The notes under the pieces were generated by a model. The model did no database searches and was not told the DNA's origin. It saw only the letters and a program-made list of their open reading frames with translations. This document shows, piece after piece, positions 1 through 5,653 of a stretch of DNA of 9,670 nucleotides. This stretch comes from Oligoflexales bacterium (GTDB taxonomy: Bacteria > Bdellovibrionota_B > Oligoflexia > Oligoflexales > CACXFL01): assembly GCA_028282865.1 (NCBI GenBank), contig JANQHA010000206.1:1-9670 (forward strand), given 5' to 3'. Within the stretch, counting starts at the first letter, position 1, and every line of letters begins with the position of its first letter. The position numbers were made by a program, and so were the translations under genes.

Positions 1-2252
1 CCGGCACTGTTACGGTCTGAGTCGCTTGCATTGCCCGCAGTAGCACCGGACCCAGCAGTTAAAGTACCGCCAGGTGCATAGCTCGAACCACCGCCACCAC
101 CATCAGCACATTTAAAAGATCCATGGTTAACGCCGCCGGCGCCACCACCTCCGTAATAACCGCCACCACCGCCACCACCTCCGACTTTATAAAGCAGAGT
201 AGCAGCCGAATTGCCACCGTTACCGCCAGTATTTGCACTACCAGCTGCACCTGCAGTTGAACCGGTGCCAGTTGCAGTGCCGCCAGTACCACCGGCGCCA
301 GAGCCACCACCCACACCGTGTCCACCCAGACAACCGGAGTCAGCATCCAAACCAGAGCTACCACCACCGGCACCACCAGAAGAAGATGACACCGAGGTAT
401 CTGCCACACCACCGGCACCACCACCACCACCGGCAATTGCAAGAGCGGTTGTACTTCGATAAACACCGGACAAACCACCACCAGATGATCCATGGCGACC
501 AAGCGCGTCGCTACCGGCACCGGAACCACCAGCACCACCACCACCGATGGTCGCGCTTGTACTTTTAATTTGACCACCGCCACCCACAGTAACTTTCAAA
601 GTCTCTGCAGACGTAACCGAAATACCATTTAGTAAGATATAACCACCGCCGCCACCTACTGCCGACTCGCCAGCAGTTCCGACACCACCACCGCCGGCTC
701 CCCATGCCTTCACATTCATCCGGGTAGCATCAGTTGGTACAGTAAAGTCCGATGTAGCTACTGGACTGGTAAACATTGAATAAATAGTGGAAACATTTGA
801 ATTAGAACTATCTACTGTGCCGGTTGCATAAACTCGGTAGTAGTATAAAGTACCTTGACTAACTGTGGTGTCACTATGACTCGTTACGTTAGCAGCTTTG
901 GTTGTTAAAGTGGAGTAAGATGAGCCATCAGTGCTGCGTTCAATAGTAAAACCAGTCTCGCTGCTGGAGTTATCTTTCCATGTTAAATCGATTTGAGTAC
1001 CGGACGAAGGTACACCGACCATAAACGTTGGTGCACTCAACCCAGCCGCATTAAAAGTCACAGAAAACGTCCCGGTAACACTTTTTGAGCCGTCAGATAC
1101 GGTGATAGTTATAGTCGCTGAACCTGTTTGACCACTGGCTGGAGTAACGGTAATAGTCCGACTACCCGAAGATCCTCCAAGTGTTAAATTAGCATCAGGT
1201 ACTAAAGTTGTGTTTGATGAGCTTGCCGATACAGTTAAAGAATTAGCCGCAGTTTCGCTATCGCTAATCGTAAATGCTATATTACTTATAGCAGTATCCT
1301 GAGTGCCTGTTTGGTCCGAAATAGATGAAATTGTTGGAGCATTATTTGAAGACGCAGCATTATCAACAGCAGTGCTAATTTCGTCAATCTGCGTTTGACT
1401 GAAACCTGACCCCGACGCGGAAGCCGCTTCTTTAACACCACTAACAATAGCAGAAGTATAACTGCTCTCCGATGAAACTGCACTAGCAACCACAGTTTCA
1501 CCTGCAGTCTTTACGACATTAGTTGCCGTGGTTTTATTGGACTCTTTTGCTGCGTAAGCTTCAATTATAGTTTTAACTATGCTTGTGATGGTATCTGAAT
1601 CAGACTCACCGACAATCGCACTATTAACGGTCGAAGATAAAACCTTTGCCTTTTGGGCATCGGTCAACGAAGTATTAGTAGCCAACTCTTGAGCGACCTT
1701 AACGGCATAGTTGGTTCTAACAGTACTTCCTTTGCTAGTAGCCAAAGTATTAATAGATTCGGCAATTTTTGTTGTCACAGTAGAAATGCGTGGTAACTCT
1801 GAATCTGTGCTGCGATCATATTCAGCAAGTTTTAAAACCATTTTCTGACCAAGCTCAGCTAACTTTTCCGTGTCACTAAGCCCACCATGCAAAACTTTCA
1901 GCAAAGCCTCAGCAATAACACCAGTAGCATTGGCGGTATCAAAGCTACTATTTGAGCTCTTTACCGTGTCGATACCTTTAAGGGCACCAGCAAAAGCTTC
2001 ATCGAAGGTATTTACTAAGTCACCGCTATAGTCAGTTATACCGGCGGCATCGACCTCGCTATTCATTGCTGTAACGATGGTTTCAATTTCGGAGCTTGAG
2101 ATACCAACACTGGATAAAGCCGAATCGACAGCTTTGTCGGTTTCCTCAGCTGTAGCGACTTTCTTCTCACCACGAACAGTCGTAGTCGAGTTTTTACAAG
2201 ACGCTAGACTAAGTAAAACTAAAATCCCTAAAAACTTCCAAGTTCTATTCAT
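1..2252 (-). CDS. Large modular surface lipoprotein with Ig-like, Fn3 and glycine-rich domains (3' end outside window)
   Basis: The minus-strand frame is open from the ATG at 2252 to the window edge (750 full codons), so the C-terminus is missing. The start has a good SD at 2261-2267. Residues 1-19 form a lipoprotein signal with lipobox L16-A-S-C19. Residues 20-300 are Ala/Ser/Thr-rich and probably helical. Residues about 304-400, opening NNAPTISSISDQTG and containing ITITVSDG, resemble the cadherin/Ig-like repeats of bacterial surface proteins. Residues about 406-485 look like fibronectin type III (LTWKDNSSSETGFTIERS, then YYYRVYATG). From about 503 a glycine-rich domain starts with FTVP and KAWGAGGGG (W517), then GGGGGGYYGGGG and GGGGSSYAPGG. 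This pattern is known from bacterial glycine-rich domains and the ALK/LTK extracellular domain. An adhesin or surface-layer role is inference. The glycine-rich part is visibly GC-richer than its neighbours because of GGN codons. Confidence 0.85.
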   Translation of the reverse strand, partial: MNRTWKFLGILVLLSLASCKNSTTTVRGEKKVATAEETDKAVDSALSSVGISSSEIETIVTAMNSEVDAAGITDYSGDLVNTFDEAFAGALKGIDTVKSSNSSFDTANATGVIAEALLKVLHGGLSDTEKLAELGQKMVLKLAEYDRSTDSELPRISTVTTKIAESINTLATSKGSTVRTNYAVKVAQELATNTSLTDAQKAKVLSSTVNSAIVGESDSDTITSIVKTIIEAYAAKESNKTTATNVVKTAGETVVASAVSSESSYTSAIVSGVKEAASASGSGFSQTQIDEISTAVDNAASSNNAPTISSISDQTGTQDTAISNIAFTISDSETAANSLTVSASSSNTTLVPDANLTLGGSSGSRTITVTPASGQTGSATITITVSDGSKSVTGTFSVTFNAAGLSAPTFMVGVPSSGTQIDLTWKDNSSSETGFTIERSTDGSSYSTLTTKAANVTSHSDTTVSQGTLYYYRVYATGTVDSSNSNVSTIYSMFTSPVATSDFTVPTDATRMNVKAWGAGGGGVGTAGESAVGGGGGYILLNGISVTSAETLKVTVGGGGQIKSTSATIGGGGAGGSGAGSDALGRHGSSGGGLSGVYRSTTALAIAGGGGGAGGVADTSVSSSSGGAGGGSSGLDADSGCLGGHGVGGGSGAGGTGGTATGTGSTAGAAGSANTGGNGGNSAATLLYKVGGGGGGGGYYGGGGAGGVNHGSFKCADGGGGGSSYAPGGTLTAGSGATAGNASDSDRNSA

Positions 2253-2260
2253 TTGTTAAC

Positions 2261-2267
2261 TCTCCTT
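2261..2267 (-). promoter_or_regulatory. Shine-Dalgarno of the large lipoprotein gene
   Basis: Reading the minus strand gives AATAAGGAGAGTTAACAA directly before the ATG. The AAGGAGA core sits 8-9 bases from the start codon. It fixes the start at 2252, which also places the lipobox Cys at a normal distance (residue 19). Confidence 0.85.
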
Positions 2268-2285
2268 ATTACACTATTCGGCTAG

Positions 2286-2299
2286 AGTCTGGAGAGACT
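2286..2299 (-). repeat. Small perfect hairpin AGTCT-4-AGACT upstream of the lipoprotein gene
   Basis: Two 5-bp arms (2286-2290 and 2295-2299) surround the 4-base loop GGAG on the plus strand. It lies about 35-45 bases before the lipoprotein start codon. It may be part of a 5' leader or an operator. No T-tract follows on either strand, so it is not a terminator. Confidence 0.4.
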
Positions 2300-2320
2300 A
2301 TATTAAGATTGTGTTAATAT
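2300..2320. repeat. Inverted repeat ATATTAA-7-TTAATAT in the trpG-like/lipoprotein gap
   Basis: There are perfect 7-bp AT-only arms at 2300-2306 and 2314-2320 with spacer GATTGTG. It lies between the end of the amidotransferase gene and the start of the lipoprotein gene, both on the minus strand. The minus-strand reading also contains TATAGT (2295-2300), five of six matches to a -10 element, but no convincing -35. An operator is possible; a terminator is unlikely because there is no GC stem or T-run. Confidence 0.45.
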
Positions 2321-2343
2321 GTTTTGGCTGCAATTCAAGTAGC

Positions 2344-2937
2344 TTATTGACCCAGAAACTTCAACCAGTTCCTAGCAAGCACCGGACCTAGCTTAGTCAG
2401 ATGGGCCTCTGGGTGAAACTGAAGTCCATAAATAGGAAACTTTGAACCTAAAAACTTGATAGCCTGAAGTTGACCCGACTGATCAGTAGCAATAATCTTA
2501 TATTCGCTGTCGTTGCAGTATTCAGGTGTGTTCACAATAAGAGAGTTATAGGTAACCACATTGAGCTCGTCGCAGCCCTTAAAAATAGGATCCTGCAGAT
2601 AACTGAGGGGTCTAACAGCCCCATGATGAGGATCCAACGCATGGCCGATAGTGAAGCCCCTACTATAACAAAGCGCTTGATGCCCCAAGCAAACTCCTAG
2701 CAATGGAGCCTTGCCCCAGACATCTTGAATAAAAGAAATCGTCTCGGGAATATCTTCAGGGCTTTTAGGACCAGGTGAAATCACAGAAGGAATAGGGAAT
2801 TTTTTAAGTTTGCTCAAGGCGTCAGCGTCGTCGTAATAAACTTGCTCAATAGAAATAGATTGAGACGCTTCAGCCAACCACTCTATGAGATTGAAGCTAA
2901 AACTGTCATAATGGTCGATAAAGGCAATTTTTAACAT
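2344..2937 (-). CDS. Class I glutamine amidotransferase, anthranilate/aminodeoxychorismate synthase component II type
   Basis: This 197-residue protein has the size and order of motifs of TrpG/PabA. These proteins hydrolyse glutamine and pass ammonia to a chorismate-using synthase in tryptophan or folate synthesis, in the cytoplasm. Visible are the N-terminal FIDHYDSFSFNL (residues 6-17), the oxyanion-hole SPGPKSPED (54-62), the nucleophile Cys83 in LGVCLGHQAL, HHG (104-106), and the catalytic His175 and Glu177 in GLQFHPEAHLT. The RYHSL segment typical of the family is changed to TYNSL (129-133). The start is fixed by the family N-terminus, although no Shine-Dalgarno is visible; it lies 10 bp from the divergent gene at 2948. 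No trpE, pabB or other pathway gene lies nearby, so TrpG versus PabA cannot be decided and a dual role is possible. Confidence 0.9.
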   Translation of the reverse strand: MLKIAFIDHYDSFSFNLIEWLAEASQSISIEQVYYDDADALSKLKKFPIPSVISPGPKSPEDIPETISFIQDVWGKAPLLGVCLGHQALCYSRGFTIGHALDPHHGAVRPLSYLQDPIFKGCDELNVVTYNSLIVNTPEYCNDSEYKIIATDQSGQLQAIKFLGSKFPIYGLQFHPEAHLTKLGPVLARNWLKFLGQ

Positions 2938-2947
2938 CGGACTAACA

Positions 2948-3733
2948 ATGATCTCGATTCGTTTCGTTTCTATCTTATTACTGATAAATTTGACTGTTGG
3001 CTACAGCTTTCAAGCTTCTGGGCAAGAGGATTCTGACGATTCGCAGAGTTACCAAAAATTTTCCAAATTCCTCATCCAACTTAATCGCTACACACCTATT
3101 GAAGGAGCTGGTTCCCATGGCTCGTACGGAACACACGTTGGTTTTGGGATTAACAGATACCAAAGTGGCTTGAGTTCGAGGAATTATTACTACCAGTATG
3201 CGATGGATGACGAGAAAACGATTTCAAGCAAATCTGTTGACTTGACGAAAGCATACCTTATTAAAGGCAGCCTTTTTCCCATCGATGTAGGCTTAGTTTT
3301 TGGTAGCGACAATACGACTTCGATCAGTCAACTAGGCGCGCATATTCAGTGGACTTTCTTCGAGGGTTTGAAGATCCCAGCATTGGCCGTAAGGGGCCAC
3401 TACTCTGCGCTACTAGGCCTCACAGATACCAGGTTTAGTTCTTACGGCGCAGACTTCCTGGTAAGCTACGGGGTTCTTAGGTATTTCAACCTATATCTAG
3501 GAGTAGGTGGACAATATAGCCATCTAGAGATCACAGTAGCGGATACCGACAAAACAGCCCTAGCTCCATCAGGGCAAGCCTCTATCCACAAAAGCGACAG
3601 AATAAGCTCTTACGGCACGATAGCCGGGATCAAAGCAAATATTGTCCCAGCACTGCTGTCCCTATCTGGCGAGTATCAGATGAGTGAGGAGCAGCAATCA
3701 TCAATGGCCGCTAAGCTAAGCTTAATATTCTAA
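2948..3733 (+). CDS. Putative outer-membrane beta-barrel protein, function unknown
   Basis: I do not recognise a named family. The 261-residue product starts with a signal peptide (MISIR, then a hydrophobic run to about residue 20, with cleavage probably at QASG/QE near residue 25). The mature part is rich in Tyr, Ser and Gly, with alternating polar/nonpolar stretches such as FNLYLGVGGQYSHLEI and YGTIAGIKANIV. It ends in AAKLSLIF with Phe as the last residue, the usual C-terminal signature of outer-membrane barrels recognised by the BAM machinery. A barrel of roughly 8-10 strands would fit the length. The start codon is 10 bp from the divergent amidotransferase start and has no clear SD. TAACAT at 2932-2937 could be a -10 element giving a leaderless or very short-leader transcript. 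No strong terminator follows. Confidence 0.7.
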   Translation: MISIRFVSILLLINLTVGYSFQASGQEDSDDSQSYQKFSKFLIQLNRYTPIEGAGSHGSYGTHVGFGINRYQSGLSSRNYYYQYAMDDEKTISSKSVDLTKAYLIKGSLFPIDVGLVFGSDNTTSISQLGAHIQWTFFEGLKIPALAVRGHYSALLGLTDTRFSSYGADFLVSYGVLRYFNLYLGVGGQYSHLEITVADTDKTALAPSGQASIHKSDRISSYGTIAGIKANIVPALLSLSGEYQMSEEQQSSMAAKLSLIF

Positions 3734-3753
3734 TTTCATTGAAGTATTTAAGG

Positions 3754-3803
3754 CTAGCACACCCAAGTCGAGGTGGTAATCCTAAAGGCAGAGGAAAAGC
3801 TAG
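3754..3803 (+). repeat. CTAGC/GCTAG arms framing a possible stem-loop upstream of rpsU
   Basis: Five-base arms (3754-3758 and 3799-3803) enclose 40 bases that also contain CACC/GGTG complementarity. The stretch just downstream, AAAAAATGATTGTTTTTT (3804-3821), can form an AT-only hairpin. This may act as a weak terminator for the barrel gene or lie in the rpsU leader. Support is only the complementarity. Confidence 0.25.
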
Positions 3804-3878
3804 AAAAAATGATTGTTTTTTAAACGCCTAACACGTATCAACATATCTTAACTTGAGTTTAGAAAGGGCAAAAATCAT

Positions 3879-4073
3879 ATGCCAGGAGTAAAGGTTAGAG
3901 ACGGCGAAGCGATCGAACGCGCATTAAAGATTTTCAAAAAACAAGTTGAGAAGGCCGGCATTATGTCAGAGCTGAGAAAGCGTCAGCATTACGAGAAGCC
4001 TTCTATTAAAAGAAAGAAGAAAGCCGCAGCAGCCAGAAAAAGACTCATGAAGCAAATGCGTAAAACTGGCTAG
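3879..4073 (+). CDS. rpsU: Small ribosomal subunit protein bS21
   Basis: This 64-residue, strongly basic protein has the bS21 pattern: [26 protein letters not shown] can be read over its first half in short recognised pieces ([23 protein letters not shown]), followed by RQHYEKPS and a Lys/Arg-rich helical tail. bS21 sits on the 30S platform near the anti-Shine-Dalgarno and assists initiation. The length is close to the usual 60-70 residues. An SD-like AAAGGG (3864-3868 region) lies about 10 bases before the ATG. The gene stands alone rather than next to dnaG and rpoD, and it ends at its own terminator, so it is probably monocistronic. A weak promoter candidate is TTGTTT (3813-3818), 17 bases, TATCAA (3836-3841). 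Confidence 0.95.
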   Translation: MPGVKVRDGEAIERALKIFKKQVEKAGIMSELRKRQHYEKPSIKRKKKAAAARKRLMKQMRKTG

Positions 4074-4110
4074 TTTCTTATTATATATCTTCACAATATC
4101 AAAATTGACG

Positions 4111-4129
4111 CGGCCTACGGGCCGTTTTT
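4111..4129 (+). terminator. Rho-independent terminator of rpsU
   Basis: The stem CGGCC/GGCCG (4111-4115 and 4120-4124) with loop TACG is followed at once by TTTTT (4125-4129). It lies 38 bases after the rpsU stop codon. Confidence 0.85.
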
Positions 4130-4137
4130 AATTCTCC

Positions 4138-4166
4138 TTGTACAATCACCTACAATTTCTTATAGT
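4138..4166 (+). promoter_or_regulatory. Weak sigma-70-like promoter candidate upstream of the nuclease gene
   Basis: TTGTAC (4138-4143), a 17-base spacer and TATAGT (4161-4166) have the right spacing, with a good -10 and a poor -35. A second -10-like box, TACAAT, is at 4184-4189. The preceding terminator means the nuclease gene needs a promoter in this gap, which is the main support. Confidence 0.3.
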
Positions 4167-4203
4167 TACCCAGATAACAAGCATACAATTTAGCTAATTT
4201 AGT

Positions 4204-4222
4204 TTTCAATTTTCGATTGAAA
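4204..4222 (+). repeat. Perfect hairpin TTTCAAT-5-ATTGAAA just before the nuclease ribosome binding site
   Basis: Seven-base arms (4204-4210 and 4216-4222) enclose TTTCG. The element ends 12 bases before the SD at 4235 and probably lies in the 5' leader or is an operator. No T-run follows, so it is not a terminator. Confidence 0.5.
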
Positions 4223-4234
4223 CCAAACACTTGC

Positions 4235-4242
4235 AAAGGAGA
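4235..4242 (+). promoter_or_regulatory. Shine-Dalgarno AAAGGAGA deciding the nuclease start
   Basis: AAAGGAGA ends 4 bases before the ATG at 4247. An in-frame TTG at 4217 would start upstream of this site, inside the second arm of the hairpin, and would put eleven extra polar residues before the signal peptide. The ATG is therefore preferred. Confidence 0.9.
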
Positions 4243-4246
4243 TGCA

Positions 4247-5374
4247 ATGGGTTTTCTAGGAAAGATCGTGTTGTTAGTGGGTTCGTGTGTAATTTTTACA
4301 GGACAATTGCAAGCAGGGAGTAGCGAACTCTCGCTAATGTTCTATAATGTGCTAAATCTTTTCGATGCCGAGCACGACGAGGGTAAAAACGATTGGGCTT
4401 ACCTTCCGAAAGATTTTCCGGGCAAAGCAGAGCAATGTAGAAAAATTAGCAGCCGACGGTGGCGAGAAGAATGTTTAAATAGCGACTGGACCAACGCTAG
4501 TGTCGAACTTAAAATAAATCAACTAGATGAAGCCATTAAATCTGCAACTCAACAAAAACTACCAGACATCCTCGGGTTGAGCGAAGTAGAAAACCCTAAT
4601 GTAGTAGGTAAATTTGCCACAAAACTAGGTTATCAATCGTTTGTTATGACTAACAGCCCAGACAAACGAGGAATCGACCTGGCACTTCTATTTAACGAAA
4701 CTGCCGATCTCAAATTCATAGAGAAAAGAGAGCATGTCATCATCAATGAACCTCATAATTCCAAGCCGACAAGAAATATTCTTGAGGTAGAGTTCAAGCT
4801 TGACGGCCACAGGCTTATTGTGATGGTCCATCACTGGCCTTCGCAAGGAGCTCCTTCTGCAGTTCGGTTAAATGTTGCCAAGCAGGTTCAGGCGATTACA
4901 GACCGGGAGTTAGAAAGAAACCCAGATACTCATATTGTGATGATGGGTGATTTTAACGTCATTCCTCAAGACCACCCTCATCCATTTCATCTCGTCACTA
5001 TGTCTTATGATTCGAAAAATCCGTTTTTAGATGTTCACCGGCTTTACAAGAAATCTCGACCAAATAATCAAACCTCTAAAATGATGCCATACGGAACCTA
5101 CTTCTATATGTCTGGTATGACTTGGAACCTACTAGATCGCTTTTTTGTCAGTAAAAACCTCCGCAACAATAAGAACCTGGAAGTTGACCCAAAAAGCTAC
5201 CGCATTCTAGCGCCTAAAAAGATTACTAAAGATTTTAAGTACAGCAACCCAGCATATTTCAGCCACGGAACAACGATCGCACGAGTACCCTACTCGGCAA
5301 ATATGAATGCAGTCACAGCCGATAAGGCCGGATACAGTGATCATTTTCCGATTTTTGTGAAGCTCAAGTATTAA
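4247..5374 (+). CDS. Secreted endonuclease/exonuclease/phosphatase-family hydrolase
   Basis: The 375-residue protein (from the ATG at 4247) has a signal peptide (MGFLGK, hydrophobic core, LQA/GSS cleavage near residue 23) and then a full EEP fold. These are metal-dependent phosphodiesterases such as DNase I; an exported member is most likely a nuclease. Motifs in order are YNVLNLFD (33-40), GLSEVEN with Glu113, RGID (141-144), HHWPSQGAP (195-203), GDFN (234-237), TWNLLDRFFVS (292-302) and SDHFP (364-368). All expected metal and catalytic positions are present, so the enzyme should be active. V-G-S-C at residues 11-14 looks like a lipobox but interrupts the hydrophobic core, so a soluble exported form is preferred. 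It is flanked by terminators on both sides and is probably transcribed alone. The exact substrate (DNA, RNA or a lipid phosphate) cannot be told. Confidence 0.87.
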   Translation: MGFLGKIVLLVGSCVIFTGQLQAGSSELSLMFYNVLNLFDAEHDEGKNDWAYLPKDFPGKAEQCRKISSRRWREECLNSDWTNASVELKINQLDEAIKSATQQKLPDILGLSEVENPNVVGKFATKLGYQSFVMTNSPDKRGIDLALLFNETADLKFIEKREHVIINEPHNSKPTRNILEVEFKLDGHRLIVMVHHWPSQGAPSAVRLNVAKQVQAITDRELERNPDTHIVMMGDFNVIPQDHPHPFHLVTMSYDSKNPFLDVHRLYKKSRPNNQTSKMMPYGTYFYMSGMTWNLLDRFFVSKNLRNNKNLEVDPKSYRILAPKKITKDFKYSNPAYFSHGTTIARVPYSANMNAVTADKAGYSDHFPIFVKLKY

Positions 5375-5397
5375 TACACGCCAAAATCTTAAATCAG

Positions 5398-5430
5398 AAA
5401 GCCCTTCGATTTATTAACGAAGGGCTTTTT
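5398..5430 (+). terminator. Strong rho-independent terminator after the nuclease gene
   Basis: A perfect 11-bp stem AAAGCCCTTCG/CGAAGGGCTTT (5398-5408 and 5418-5428) has a 9-base loop and ends in a T-run (5426-5430). It follows the nuclease stop by 23 bases. The A-tract on the other side would let it also work on the minus strand. Confidence 0.95.
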
Positions 5431-5563
5431 AATAGTCCAAATAAACCACTAATATTTCAGACGAATCTCAAACCTATGGCCTTTCTCGCCTCAGGGCCAG
5501 CCAAAATCTCGACCTACGCTAAAATGCTAACACCCTAAAATCATACGAATCAAAATTGTTTTC

Positions 5564-5590
5564 TCAAGCATATACCAAACGGGCCGATAA
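5564..5590 (+). promoter_or_regulatory. Possible sigma-28 (FliA)-type promoter of the protease operon
   Basis: GCCGATAA (5583-5590) matches the enterobacterial FliA -10 consensus at all eight positions. TCAAGCAT (5564-5571), exactly 11 bases upstream, matches five of eight bases of the -35 TAAAGTTT. It lies about 63 bases before the ATG, after a strong terminator, where a promoter is needed. Caution: GCCGATAA also occurs inside genes at 5318 and 6914, though without a -35 partner. Confidence 0.4.
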
Positions 5591-5640
5591 GTCTTAAAGA
5601 TTGAGAATTTCGGGAAGTTTTCCTCGATTTTTTCGAAACG

Positions 5641-5647
5641 TTGAGGA
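5641..5647 (+). promoter_or_regulatory. Ribosome binding site of the metalloprotease gene
   Basis: TTGAGGA with a six-base gap precedes the ATG at 5654. It supports this start, which yields a normal lipoprotein signal peptide. Confidence 0.75.
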
Positions 5648-5653
5648 TTACTT

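Noticed and set aside
59..583. Val/Leu-rich minus-strand frame and Pro- or His-rich plus-strand frames (211-568) over the same stretch
   Set aside because: They are shifted or antisense readings of the GGN codon tract of the glycine-rich lipoprotein. They have low-complexity composition and no ribosome binding sites.
1286..1501. Leu/Arg-rich minus-strand frame
   Set aside because: It is out of frame inside the continuous lipoprotein coding sequence and has no supporting start signal.
2470..2700. Plus-strand frame of 76 codons opposite the amidotransferase gene
   Set aside because: It is antisense to a gene with intact catalytic motifs, and it has no family resemblance.
4217..4246. In-frame TTG start extending the nuclease by ten codons
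   Set aside because: It lies in a hairpin arm upstream of the strong SD at 4235 and would spoil the signal peptide.
5318..5325. GCCGATAA inside the nuclease gene (and again at 6914-6921 inside the protease gene) as FliA promoters
   Set aside because: Both are within coding sequence, and the bases at the -35 position match the consensus poorly (three of eight and one of eight).
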